From an uncultured Lachnospiraceae bacterium (GTDB lineage: Bacteria > Bacillota > Clostridia > Lachnospirales > Lachnospiraceae): a stretch of 64,000 nucleotides of DNA. Both the position numbers and the translations under genes were made by a program. Position 1 is the stretch's first letter, and every line of letters begins with the position of its first letter. The notes under the pieces are model-generated. The model worked only from the letters and a program-made list of their open reading frames with translations. It was not told the origin of the DNA and ran no database searches. The DNA lies in NCBI GenBank assembly GCA_910586205.1, contig CAJUGD010000015.1, positions 19,040 to 83,039 of the forward strand, in the 5' to 3' direction. Positions 27,801-36,270 of this stretch are shown one piece after another.

Positions 27801-28256
27801 CAGGAGATTGCAAGGCTTGAGAAGATATCTGCAAGTATTGTCAGTGAGAAGGATAAACAAGAATTGTTTTTTCATGCGGTATTTACCGGCATAATTCGGC
27901 TGGAACGTTCTAAAACCACTTTCACATATGAACAATTTGGCATAGAGGAAATCCTGGATCTCCAAAACAGCGCCATGCCATACGGAAGCAAGGCTCCTTT
28001 GTATCAAGCGTTTCTGACCTATAAGGGGCTGGAGGAAGATCTGGCTGAACGGATTCATAAACAGACGGTGAATGCCCTTGATAATATGACAGATGAAATT
28101 TATCTTATTTCCGGGACAATCCAGGCCAGATATACTTCCGATTTCCTGAAGATGATTCTCAGCCGGATTGCGGCGGATCCTAAGCGAAAGGAAATCCAGA
28201 CGTTTTACAACGAGTTTATTCAGGCGCTGCAAAATTATAGGATCACTTATCAATAA
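24894..28256 (+). CDS. Tubulin-like GTPase (Tubulin_2 type), 1120 aa
   Basis: The start at ATG 24894 is fixed by AGGAGG 7 nt upstream. TLCIGLGGTGKDALKKLK, residues about 29-46, is a nucleotide-binding Gly-rich start, and LSGGTGSGTF near 181-190 is the tubulin/FtsZ signature loop (GGTGSG). Helix-rich sequence continues for over 800 residues, far longer than FtsZ (about 370). It belongs with the bacterial tubulin-like proteins of predicted conflict and signalling operons, not with division FtsZ. Predicted GTP binding, and perhaps polymerisation, is inferred from the motif. It would be the central NTPase of the system. Confidence 0.88.
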   Translation: MATYDRLSVSAGGGIMNDMKKSDRQDDATLCIGLGGTGKDALKKLKKEVYRRLKPDDPESPIPFYGSIRFLLIDSDDADLGITQDISSIDKATEYFDISNNEIVKTFRSKEIIAVRKELSWLNHEHIGIQNAGHGAGGIRQVGRFLLIDKAALFKAKLTALIQDAIQGVTGDLNIHLFSGLSGGTGSGTFLDVCYIVRHVLETLGRDSAQISGYFFLPDVNLSVPSIIGSPLTANYVRCNGYAALKELDYMMGLEEAQGKFVQNYGSFEVSTSRTPVDLCYLISATTAGGVVMKDGYEYGLSVAVDYVISFLSKVTLPDGLDPAQAGSMTLKGHISNLAQAKNNIKKIHGASFEYNIIGAANAEMPLSDIATYLGAKLFERFGDISDHVPTEKDLMAFVSANQLTFEQLMQQLTKGVVYKVPYPHNLVKGSDITPGDRRVISCADTWTANALGSLEENRKKMLEPLKDYNIPDQSTSLISRIFSNLYLNFAMDFATGPFFAMRLLGGQNNKNLIHVIDGYIQNNEERLAAELRQEPIRRQALDTAEQALAKSNFINRKKHTEEYLEAVNHWYVHLAVIDRHNCMKNFLREFRDQVVKLNNGFFLVMSIVLDTLKNTFSENSRHLMSGKTSKSVYTWQILTIRDIKDQLDETVMQLDPDQEMKKLVLKLFKQWPDWISQDENKITRLVSEYITQEFLTITNKEMTDYLKIKFETTDSTRLMERIKTEIIQKKLSRNADPLFWKNGLFDLSDIAKSNTISIPFNAAEIIQAAEAVRQEGDTVRRTGLTDRIFMMRFYSGIPLYAYQGLAELEKAYEANTAEAGRHLYEAGDMDWREYLPSPYPDSFKMDGHLIPRITKRNQRLAEELDAARKAGIVCSDAAGWYVKCTKLAIPSSDLENEEPDPIRLEEMLDILKAARKQMYQDNNIDRITLSTKGAREGSEETVLRDNYFRYPEVEKKVREQLAKINALDQEIARLEKISASIVSEKDKQELFFHAVFTGIIRLERSKTTFTYEQFGIEEILDLQNSAMPYGSKAPLYQAFLTYKGLEEDLAERIHKQTVNALDNMTDEIYLISGTIQARYTSDFLKMILSRIAADPKRKEIQTFYNEFIQALQNYRITYQ

Positions 28257-28317
28257 TATGATACACAGCCGTTTTTCGTATGTATGGTTATAAAATATAC
28301 ATGGGATGGAGGAAAGC

Positions 28318-30258
28318 ATGGAGGAACGTAAGGGCAAAAAGCTTCTTCGAAGCTGCATGAATCAATTAAGTAAGATTACAAAGACAGACAACGGCAGCAA
28401 TGAGGCTTTATATCCTGTAGTTATCATATTTCTGGGGCATAAGACCGTCTCGCATTTTTCTGCTGTGAGGGAAATCCTGGATACCAACTGGCGAAACGGG
28501 GAATATTTAAAATATATCCAGATTACAAAAAACGGAGACGGTTTCCAATGCCTGGACCTGATAACAGGCATCTATGAGAACAATCTTTCTGTCTTTATCG
28601 AGCAGTCTTTGGTGGAAATGCTGAAAACCGACGAATACATTTTTCAGAATAAATTGCAGGTCCGGTTAAAATATATCCTTGCAGGTGAGGAAGAAGCTGC
28701 TGATGAATATTTTGATCTTATGCTTGACATGAACCTGGGAAAGAAATATAACCTGCTTCAAACCATATTTATAATGATGGACGAAAGCACGGCAGAAAAA
28801 CGCCGAAGGATCAGTGAATTTCTGCATTTTATTGGGGAAAAAAGAAAAAACACAGAAGATAAATTAGGCGCTGTCTATTTATTGAGCAATTATTTGAAGG
28901 ATGGAAATGTGCTGTTGGATTATCGCCTAGGGCTGAATTACCGTCTGGTGGCAGACTTGATTCTTCTGGGAGGGAACCGTGGGACAGGCAGCCATGGCAA
29001 TGCGGAGGCAGTGATTGAGGGCTATAATACTATAAAAACAGCCGCTTATGCCTTGGTGGAAAAGCCGGTACGCAGCATTGCCATTTTCAGCCTGCTTAAG
29101 ATTATGGAATGTCTGATGAAAGAAAACCTGCGCAGCTATCAGGACTGGTCTAAGGATGCCATGCAGTTGTCCGAAGATCTTCAAGAAAAGCTAGGAATTA
29201 GGCGCGGGAAAATCCAATGTCTGGAAGATATCTTTCAAGATCATGTAATAAAGATATTTCCGTCTCCCTCAGAGCTTTCCTATCTGGCCTACATAGACGA
29301 AAATGAGTTTAAGGAGATTCACAAAGAAAAGAAAATCTCATTTACCCGGTTAAATCAGGCGACCGGTGGGAACTGGAGCCTGTTTTTTGAGGAGCACTAT
29401 AAAAAAGAGCTGGATAAGCTTTTGTCTGACCAAAATTTTATTGAAAAATGTCTGACCAAAATTGAAAAAGACTGGCGCTTGGTTCTAACCTATGAAGATG
29501 CCTTGTATGGCCTGACAGAAGATCGGGTATTGGAAGCATTGGAGGAATTTTCTGTCTCTGAATCTGACTTAACCGGAAATACCATTGAGGAGAGTGTGCA
29601 TTCTCATGCTGTGGCAAAAATGAGAACATCCTTCTATTCCGATATGATTCGGAAGCTTTTAAAGCTTCTTACCACCTTTCATTATGAGACAGAGTATTTT
29701 CTCCAGACCTACCAGGCGCTGGAAGATGAAATACGAAAAGAGGTTATTGATGAAGAAGATCGGAATATTCGAAACTATTATGAACACTTGGCAGAACATT
29801 TTTTGCGTCAGAAGGAAGCTGAAATCTCCAAACGGATTTTTCGTATTGAAAATGACGGAAACGGACTTTGCCGGGAATTAGAGCAGATATTCGGTGAACT
29901 GATTGCCAGTGACGCCATATTTTCTATGTCCTTTGAGCAGGAAATGCAGGCCCGATTAGATACCATGAGTGATGAGGCGAGAGTAATGATGGTGAAAAGG
30001 GTACTGGAGGAAAAAATAGAGAATAAAATCCGGCTTCGCGGAAGTACTGCCTCCTATGAAAACAATCTGCGGGGTATCTTTTATCTGATGAACAAGGATG
30101 CAAAATATGCCAGGGAAGTGAAGCACAGCAATCATACCTTTACTTTGTTTCATTTGAAACGAACTGACTGTATTGAGAAAATTGCCATATATGATCTGGA
30201 TCCTTTAGGATCAAATGAGTACTGCAATTTGACAGAAATGGCAGGTGAATCACCATGA
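28318..30258 (+). CDS. Tubulin-system helical partner protein, unknown function
   Basis: 646 aa from ATG 28318, preceded by GGAGG; an ATG at 28306 lies within that site. The N-terminus (YPVVIIFLGHKTVSHFSAVREIL) has a strand-helix pattern that may be an alpha/beta domain; the rest is charged, mostly helical, with coiled-coil-like stretches. No known motif was seen and there are no membrane spans. It follows the tubulin-like gene and overlaps the next by ATGA, so it is most simply a cytoplasmic partner of the tubulin-like GTPase. Confidence 0.7.
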   Translation: MEERKGKKLLRSCMNQLSKITKTDNGSNEALYPVVIIFLGHKTVSHFSAVREILDTNWRNGEYLKYIQITKNGDGFQCLDLITGIYENNLSVFIEQSLVEMLKTDEYIFQNKLQVRLKYILAGEEEAADEYFDLMLDMNLGKKYNLLQTIFIMMDESTAEKRRRISEFLHFIGEKRKNTEDKLGAVYLLSNYLKDGNVLLDYRLGLNYRLVADLILLGGNRGTGSHGNAEAVIEGYNTIKTAAYALVEKPVRSIAIFSLLKIMECLMKENLRSYQDWSKDAMQLSEDLQEKLGIRRGKIQCLEDIFQDHVIKIFPSPSELSYLAYIDENEFKEIHKEKKISFTRLNQATGGNWSLFFEEHYKKELDKLLSDQNFIEKCLTKIEKDWRLVLTYEDALYGLTEDRVLEALEEFSVSESDLTGNTIEESVHSHAVAKMRTSFYSDMIRKLLKLLTTFHYETEYFLQTYQALEDEIRKEVIDEEDRNIRNYYEHLAEHFLRQKEAEISKRIFRIENDGNGLCRELEQIFGELIASDAIFSMSFEQEMQARLDTMSDEARVMMVKRVLEEKIENKIRLRGSTASYENNLRGIFYLMNKDAKYAREVKHSNHTFTLFHLKRTDCIEKIAIYDLDPLGSNEYCNLTEMAGESP

Positions 30259-30962
30259 CGTTTGCAATTCGGCAAAATCCAAAGGAATATACCATACGCA
30301 GCCTGGACTGTAAAAAAACAGGCAATGGGGATCAGCAGCTTAACTGGAAATACAACAAGGCCAGCCACTTTCTGGTAATAGCGGCTCCGGCAAAAGCAGC
30401 CTGGAATCCGGAAGAAAATATGATATCCTGGCTTGAGGAGAATGGAAATGAGCTATTGAAAAATTACAGTATTATGGCAGGGGAGCTTTTGTGGTATTTG
30501 ATTGAGGAAAGGGATTTTTTTGCTCAGAAAAACAAGTTTATAATTCCGAGAGGCAGCCTGAAAAGCCAGGTTCCATACCGCATAATCATATATCCATGCC
30601 AGATCAGCCAGAATGTTTGGGAAATCTATCAGGTTTCCAATCACGAAAATGAAGCCGCTATTCCTGTCCATATTCCAGTAAAGTTAAAATATAAAAATAT
30701 TAATAAATACTTTATATTTCCCCAACAACGCCTATGCATGTTCCGGCCAATATTTGATTTCACTCAAGATTTCAATCAATTAGAGGGAATCCTCTGCTAC
30801 AAACCTTCCTGCAGCCGGTGTCATTTTCCTGTATCGGCTGAAAGCATGAGAAATGCCAAGGATGGATGGCTGAGAGTGTGGATTCCTTCCGGCGAGGAGC
30901 TGAATGTTTATACAACATTAGAATATAAGAAATACTATTATGTCAGAATAGAAGAACAATAG
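30255..30962 (+). CDS. Uncharacterised protein of the tubulin/GTPase operon
   Basis: 235 aa, ATGA overlap with the upstream stop. It is soluble, beta-rich in pattern, and has one CSRC pair (KPSCSRCHFPV) that could be half of a metal site. Nothing in it identifies a family. Its place between the helical partner and the P-loop GTPase suggests an adaptor. Confidence 0.65.
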   Translation: MTFAIRQNPKEYTIRSLDCKKTGNGDQQLNWKYNKASHFLVIAAPAKAAWNPEENMISWLEENGNELLKNYSIMAGELLWYLIEERDFFAQKNKFIIPRGSLKSQVPYRIIIYPCQISQNVWEIYQVSNHENEAAIPVHIPVKLKYKNINKYFIFPQQRLCMFRPIFDFTQDFNQLEGILCYKPSCSRCHFPVSAESMRNAKDGWLRVWIPSGEELNVYTTLEYKKYYYVRIEEQ

Positions 30963-30975
30963 GGAGGAAAAGAGA

Positions 30976-32442
30976 ATGTTTTTCCGAAAAAGCCTGGACA
31001 AATTATTTATTAAAAGGAAATCAGATTCTGTATCTGAAATACCGTTTTCCAAACCAAGGATGATAAAATGTCCTTATTGCTTTGAAGAGTTCTCCCATGA
31101 AAATGTCCATTTTAAAGCCATTAGCATAATGTCACCGGATATTGGGGGATTTGACATAGGTGATAATGAATTTAAGAAAGATAGAAAATCCTTGGACAAT
31201 TTTGAAGGAAAAGAGACAGAAAGCAGTGAAGATGATTTTGGAATTACGGAAGATGAAATGGATCCTTTTGGCAGTTCTGAAGGAACATCAGAGAATCTTT
31301 CAGAAAGAGAATATGCCAGGCTGTTTGAGGAAAAACAGGATCCTTTGTTCAAAAAATTCTGGGACAGTTATTCTAATGAACTGTCCTGGGAATATGCCAA
31401 TTATCCGGTTATTACCGGGAAAGACCCAAGAATGATGAAGGGAAGCTGCCAGCGGGATGGGGACGATATGGTAGTGGCTGTGACAGACCATTATGGGAAA
31501 AAGACAACAGAACGAATCTGCCCCTTTTGCCACAACCCTCTTCCTGCTAATTACGGGAAATATCCGGTTTATTTTATTGCTACTGTGGGAATCACAGCTT
31601 CCGGAAAAACCGTATATCTATCCCAGCTTTTAAAGGGAATGGATGAATATATGGGCAATGTAAAAATGGCAAGTGTGGAAATGTCTTCTGCTGTCAGCGA
31701 TTTTTTACAAAAACATCCGGTGAAAAAAGATGTCCCTCTGCCTAAGGGAACTCTGCCAGGGCTTTTAAATCCCCCGCTGTTTTATGCAATTTTAACTGAG
31801 GGCGCAGGGTATACGCTTGTATTTTACGATGTGGCAGGAGAGGATTGTACAGACGAAAAGGAAATGAACCGGTATGGAGCGTTTATCAAGAATGCAGACG
31901 GGGTCATCATGATCCTGGATCCAGAGCAGTTTATGCAGATTAGCCGGTCTGACGATAAAAATGTTCGTCCCAAGACTGTCCTGGAGGCCATGTACAAGGC
32001 TTTTCTGGGACAAGGAAAAACGGGTGTAAAATCAGAAATCCCATTGGCGTTAGCATTGTCAAAAAGTGACAGGCTGGAAAAAACGAACCTGTTTCCTTCC
32101 AATTCTAATATTTTTAAGGACATTGATTATAGCAAAGGCAATTTCGGATTTGACTTAGTGCAGTACCGGAACCTTGCCGGTGAAGTCCGGAGATTCTTAG
32201 ACGGCAATTCTCAGGGAAAAGCAGTCTTGAATGTGGCGGATCGCTTTTTTTCCAGAACAGGATTTTTTGCATTCAGCGCACTGAACTGTGATGTAATAGA
32301 GGAAAAAAAGATTATAAACGGACAATCCATTCCCGTCTCAAAACCGGCAGCCCACCCCATTCCCCGTCGTATCGAGGAACCTCTTTATTGGATGCTTTCG
32401 GAATTTGGGATTCTGCAGAAGATAGAGCCGCAGCCGCGCTGA
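30976..32442 (+). CDS. Zinc-ribbon P-loop GTPase (double-GTPase 2-like)
   Basis: 488 aa. Two CxxC knuckles, CPYC near residue 32 and CPFC near 182, flank a long acidic, probably disordered insert. A GTPase domain follows: Walker A GITASGKT near 205, Walker B/G3 VFYDVAGED near 282, and ALSKSDRL in place of NKxD. It most resembles the TRAFAC-type GTPases (DO-GTPase2) that pair with GAP1 proteins in predicted NTP-dependent conflict systems. It is followed by a GAP1-like gene, which supports the call. Confidence 0.82.
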   Translation: MFFRKSLDKLFIKRKSDSVSEIPFSKPRMIKCPYCFEEFSHENVHFKAISIMSPDIGGFDIGDNEFKKDRKSLDNFEGKETESSEDDFGITEDEMDPFGSSEGTSENLSEREYARLFEEKQDPLFKKFWDSYSNELSWEYANYPVITGKDPRMMKGSCQRDGDDMVVAVTDHYGKKTTERICPFCHNPLPANYGKYPVYFIATVGITASGKTVYLSQLLKGMDEYMGNVKMASVEMSSAVSDFLQKHPVKKDVPLPKGTLPGLLNPPLFYAILTEGAGYTLVFYDVAGEDCTDEKEMNRYGAFIKNADGVIMILDPEQFMQISRSDDKNVRPKTVLEAMYKAFLGQGKTGVKSEIPLALALSKSDRLEKTNLFPSNSNIFKDIDYSKGNFGFDLVQYRNLAGEVRRFLDGNSQGKAVLNVADRFFSRTGFFAFSALNCDVIEEKKIINGQSIPVSKPAAHPIPRRIEEPLYWMLSEFGILQKIEPQPR

Positions 32443-32468
32443 CTGCACAATCATTTGGGAGGAGTAAA

Positions 32469-34925
32469 ATGGCGAAAATCTATCAATTATATTATACGAG
32501 ATGCGGAATACAGGAAAAAAAGGCGGGATGGAACATTGTGGCCAATTCAAAGGGCATCCCTGAAACAGCAAAAAACAATTTCAAAAGTCACGCTGCCAAT
32601 CTGCTCAATACCAATCCCAAGATAGAAGGATTGTCTTTGGCTTTTGATATCCAAACGATTCATGATTATGTGTTTCTTTCACACATTAATTATTACAGCA
32701 TAAATGAGAACGGGGAAACGGATTCACGAGGCATTTCCTTTATCCATGGCTTTGCAATGCAAAAAGCTGATTATCAGGAGCTTATCCGCGAACCTGAACA
32801 ATTTCTTGCAATCCAAAAGGATTGCATAATGTTGAATTATAACGGAGAAAAAGAGTTGCCGGTTTTGTCAGCGATTCCCTATACAAAACTAACGCCGGAG
32901 CCTTTGCTGGATAAATATCACTTGAAACAGGATTCGTTTGATAACCTGATGGGATGCATTTGCTGGGCTATGAATAGCGTAGGAAAAAGTCTGACTATCA
33001 TACCAGAATCACTCCACATAAACGAATTAAAAAATGTGTCTCAGGAGATTACCTTTTTGATCCTGCGCTATATGCCGTACTCTTTGCGGATGAAGGTAAG
33101 TGTATTCTCAGGTATCCGTCAGGGAGCTGCCTTGTGCTTTTCTGACCATATACCAACGGAAGGAGCATGGTTTTGTCTGAAAACAGGCGAGTATAAATGC
33201 CCCAATATGCCAAAATATGATTTTATCTCGTACTTCAGCAATATCAGGTTGAAAGGTTTTCTGCGAGACAATATCTTAGAACGTCAGGATCACTTTATTA
33301 ATGTAACATATGGCAGAAGATTTGAGAATCTGGAGTTTAGACATGTAGAGCTGTCATACCATGTATCAAGGCCTGAGACTCTGCAAAAACTGTCTAAAGA
33401 AAATCTGGATAAATATATGGAAGAAGCCTTGTCCGATTCAAATATCATTCCAAATATCAACTATGAAATGTTGGATGAGTATTATGCCAAATTGATAGAA
33501 CAGTATATGCAAATGGGTTGGACATTTTCTTCTCAGAAATTTTTAAATAAACTGCAAAAACGATATGAAGCTACAAATTGTCAATATCTAAAAAATGTGT
33601 TTGTTTCTTATTATGTTAAACACCAATGCTTTGTAGGCGCAGAACAGGCTTATGAATTGCTGTATGATTTGGAAACCGTCAGATCCGAAGACTTTCAGGA
33701 TTTTTTTAAGGAGATAAAAAAACATTGTCCGGAATTTTATAATGATTACTCTTTAAATTACAAACTAAAACGGAGGATTGCCAATTATAGTGATTTAATG
33801 GCTGTGTGGGAAGAAAAACAAAAATTCCTCAGCATTCCTGAAGGCAAAAAGCTGCTGGATATTATGGAAAATCTCTTTAAAAAAGAAATGGCAGCATCAG
33901 ATAATAACTCACAGCGGTATGAGATTTGTAAAAGATATGAGAAATTTTTCAATAATCTTCTTTTGGTTTATCAAAACGGCAGCAGTTCGTTTATTCAGAC
34001 GGTTAACGAAGAATATTGGAAATATTTCCGGATCCAGGAATTTACATATAAGAATCTCAACGAATATAGGGATATGGAAGCATTACAAAAAGAAAATCCC
34101 TTTGTTTGTGAACCAGTAAAGCGGCTTCTTCAGGTAAGGGAATCCCTGCTTCAAGAGATCGATGCAGCAGATTTTCAAGATATATTTTTCACGGATTCTG
34201 TACTCTTGGACGAAAATATGCGAAGTCGTCTTGTACAGGAGCTGCGCGAGGAGGCTATCAATAAGAAAAAAATATCACTGGATGCTTGCCTTCTTTTGAA
34301 TTTCCATTCCGGACAAAGCTTTGATTTGAAACAATTAGCAAAGGACTTGGAAAAGATCAGTTGGATAGACTCTGAACGAGATGGCCGGCCGGTTTTATAC
34401 GATGCTGTAAATTCCAGCAAAGTTTTGAAACAGGGCAGTAAAAATGAGAATATCCTTAAATATGCTCTTAAGGAAGCCGTAAAGACTGACCGTTCAGATA
34501 TCCTGCAAAAGCTATATCAATATTATTTTCCCAAAACATCCGGATCGGATTTGGATAGGTATTTGCTGGATATTGTCCAGAAATGGCAATTATTTCTGGC
34601 AATTTCCATGACTCAGATCCTGCTGGCAAAATATGTGATGGGGGTGAATCCTGTTTTGGGAAAGGTTACGGCTGCTGTCGGACTTACTTTTACTGTTATT
34701 GGCCTTTTGGTGAGCATGTATTTTGGCGATACAAACTCATTTCATATTATTCATGAAGGAAACAATGACGTGATCCGATGGATGATCTTCTTTATAATTT
34801 TATCCGTAATTTCTTTGGCATCAGCAATAATCCTGTCCGGGACATGGATAAATATAATCCAAGGGGCTGTAATTGTACTGCTTCTGACAGGAAGGCTGTG
34901 TTATGGAACCATAAAAACAACCTGA
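32469..34925 (+). CDS. GTPase-associated protein 1 (GAP1-N2-like) with C-terminal membrane spans
   Basis: 818 aa from ATG 32469, which follows GGAGGAG. The N-terminus (IYQLYYTRCGIQEKKAGWNIVANSKGIP) fits the GAP1-N2 domain pattern, in which a Y-R-G start leads to a conserved serine/glycine-rich loop. The middle is helical. The last 150 residues contain about four hydrophobic segments, so the protein is membrane-anchored, unlike soluble GAP1 forms. GAP1 proteins are found next to DO-GTPases, here directly upstream. Its biochemical role is unknown. Confidence 0.75.
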   Translation: MAKIYQLYYTRCGIQEKKAGWNIVANSKGIPETAKNNFKSHAANLLNTNPKIEGLSLAFDIQTIHDYVFLSHINYYSINENGETDSRGISFIHGFAMQKADYQELIREPEQFLAIQKDCIMLNYNGEKELPVLSAIPYTKLTPEPLLDKYHLKQDSFDNLMGCICWAMNSVGKSLTIIPESLHINELKNVSQEITFLILRYMPYSLRMKVSVFSGIRQGAALCFSDHIPTEGAWFCLKTGEYKCPNMPKYDFISYFSNIRLKGFLRDNILERQDHFINVTYGRRFENLEFRHVELSYHVSRPETLQKLSKENLDKYMEEALSDSNIIPNINYEMLDEYYAKLIEQYMQMGWTFSSQKFLNKLQKRYEATNCQYLKNVFVSYYVKHQCFVGAEQAYELLYDLETVRSEDFQDFFKEIKKHCPEFYNDYSLNYKLKRRIANYSDLMAVWEEKQKFLSIPEGKKLLDIMENLFKKEMAASDNNSQRYEICKRYEKFFNNLLLVYQNGSSSFIQTVNEEYWKYFRIQEFTYKNLNEYRDMEALQKENPFVCEPVKRLLQVRESLLQEIDAADFQDIFFTDSVLLDENMRSRLVQELREEAINKKKISLDACLLLNFHSGQSFDLKQLAKDLEKISWIDSERDGRPVLYDAVNSSKVLKQGSKNENILKYALKEAVKTDRSDILQKLYQYYFPKTSGSDLDRYLLDIVQKWQLFLAISMTQILLAKYVMGVNPVLGKVTAAVGLTFTVIGLLVSMYFGDTNSFHIIHEGNNDVIRWMIFFIILSVISLASAIILSGTWINIIQGAVIVLLLTGRLCYGTIKTT

Positions 34926-34959
34926 GCTTTTGCTCTGCATGATTCAGAGGGGAGACATT

Positions 34960-36129
34960 ATGGGGATATCAAAGCGAATGCTGTTTGGAACAGCATTCAC
35001 AGGAGGAGTATACTTTTTCCTGGGAGAGCTGTTATTTCGTGGGCTGAAAGAAAAGATGTATATGCCGCTTCTGATTGGATTCTACTTTTTGGGCCTGATG
35101 ATATTTGTGATAATGGGAATCCGGATCATCGGTGCAACGATGACCCGCTTGATCCGTCCATACCGCGATATTACTCTGCGCTGTTTACTCCTGTGTCTGG
35201 CTATACTGGCAGCAGGCTGTTTTCTGGAGTTCCTCTATGAAAAATGTTTCCAAGAAAAATTTACAGAACCTGTCTCATATATTTTTGCAATCGATAATTC
35301 CGGATCTATGGCAGACAATGATCCAGAGAACAAACGTTATGATGCCATTCAATCTGTTTTGTCACTAAAAAAACCAGACTTTTCTTTCGCCGTCTATTTG
35401 TTTGCTGATACAAGTCAGCAAATCCGCTCCATGAACCCCATATCCCATGGAACAGAATTTTACATGGAAGCTCCTGGCGGCGGCACAGGAATACAGACTG
35501 TACTGGGAAATATCTATAACGAGATCAACAATAAAACACTTGAGCTGGGAGATAACAGCAGGGTGCTGCTTTTTACTGATGGCGCTGCTACAGATATGAA
35601 ACCTTTTCTGAGCAAGGTACACTTAAGCAACATATTGGACCAATATGCTAAAAGAGGAATTTCCATCAGCACCATAGGTCTGGGAAATACAAACGACCGG
35701 CTAATGGAATTGATTGCAAAAAAGACCGGCGGTATCTATGTGCCGGTAGAGGATACAGCGCAGTTAGAGGATGCCATGGAACAGGCGGCAAAAGCTAACG
35801 GCAAGCGGAATCTTCTGGACTATCGAAGCTATGTAAAATATGATTGGTTTTTTGTCCTGCTGCGCATAACAGCCATCATTGTGCTGGGATTGTTGTTGGG
35901 AATGGTAAAAATGTATCTCTGCGAACCATTTCTTGAAACCCATCTCCTCTGGAAAACTTCTGTAGGCTGCAGCCTGGCCGCCGCCGCATGTGTGGAGCTG
36001 GGGATGAACCACCTGGGGTTTTCTCCCTCTCTTATGCGATTTTTCATGTGTGTATTGCTGGCGGAAGGAACATTAGGGAAAAAGGGGTTTTTTGATTCAG
36101 GGGAGTATAATTTGTACCGGCATTTTTAG
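34960..36129 (+). CDS. Multi-pass membrane protein with an intact vWA domain
   Basis: 389 aa from ATG 34960, just after GAGGGGAG; the frame is open further upstream but has only a TTG. Three membrane spans precede a vWA domain: IFAIDNSGSM holds the DxSxS metal site, GGGTGIQTV the threonine and LLFTDGAATD the aspartate. Two or three more spans follow the domain. It is the last gene of the operon and the fourth vWA-like protein in it. Confidence 0.87.
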   Translation: MGISKRMLFGTAFTGGVYFFLGELLFRGLKEKMYMPLLIGFYFLGLMIFVIMGIRIIGATMTRLIRPYRDITLRCLLLCLAILAAGCFLEFLYEKCFQEKFTEPVSYIFAIDNSGSMADNDPENKRYDAIQSVLSLKKPDFSFAVYLFADTSQQIRSMNPISHGTEFYMEAPGGGTGIQTVLGNIYNEINNKTLELGDNSRVLLFTDGAATDMKPFLSKVHLSNILDQYAKRGISISTIGLGNTNDRLMELIAKKTGGIYVPVEDTAQLEDAMEQAAKANGKRNLLDYRSYVKYDWFFVLLRITAIIVLGLLLGMVKMYLCEPFLETHLLWKTSVGCSLAAAACVELGMNHLGFSPSLMRFFMCVLLAEGTLGKKGFFDSGEYNLYRHF

Positions 36130-36153
36130 AGGTTTTTTAATCTTTTTCATAGC

Positions 36154-36182
36154 TTGACAAATTTTCAGCATAATCTTATGAT
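36154..36182 (+). promoter_or_regulatory. Sigma-A-type promoter upstream of the helical-repeat gene
   Basis: TTGACA at 36154-36159 and TATGAT at 36177-36182 with a 17-nt spacer: a near-consensus housekeeping promoter, 88 nt before the ATG at 36271 and 24 nt after the previous stop. It gives the last gene its own transcript. Confidence 0.75.
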
Positions 36183-36270
36183 ATGATTAGTTGCAGGAAA
36201 CAAAACGTCATCTCAGATACTATTTTGCAACTGATATATTATAAAATCACTTATAAAAAAGGAAATATCT

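Noticed and set aside
24894..28256. Division FtsZ
   Set aside because: The GGTGSG loop is present, but the protein is three times too long and lies in an operon without division genes.
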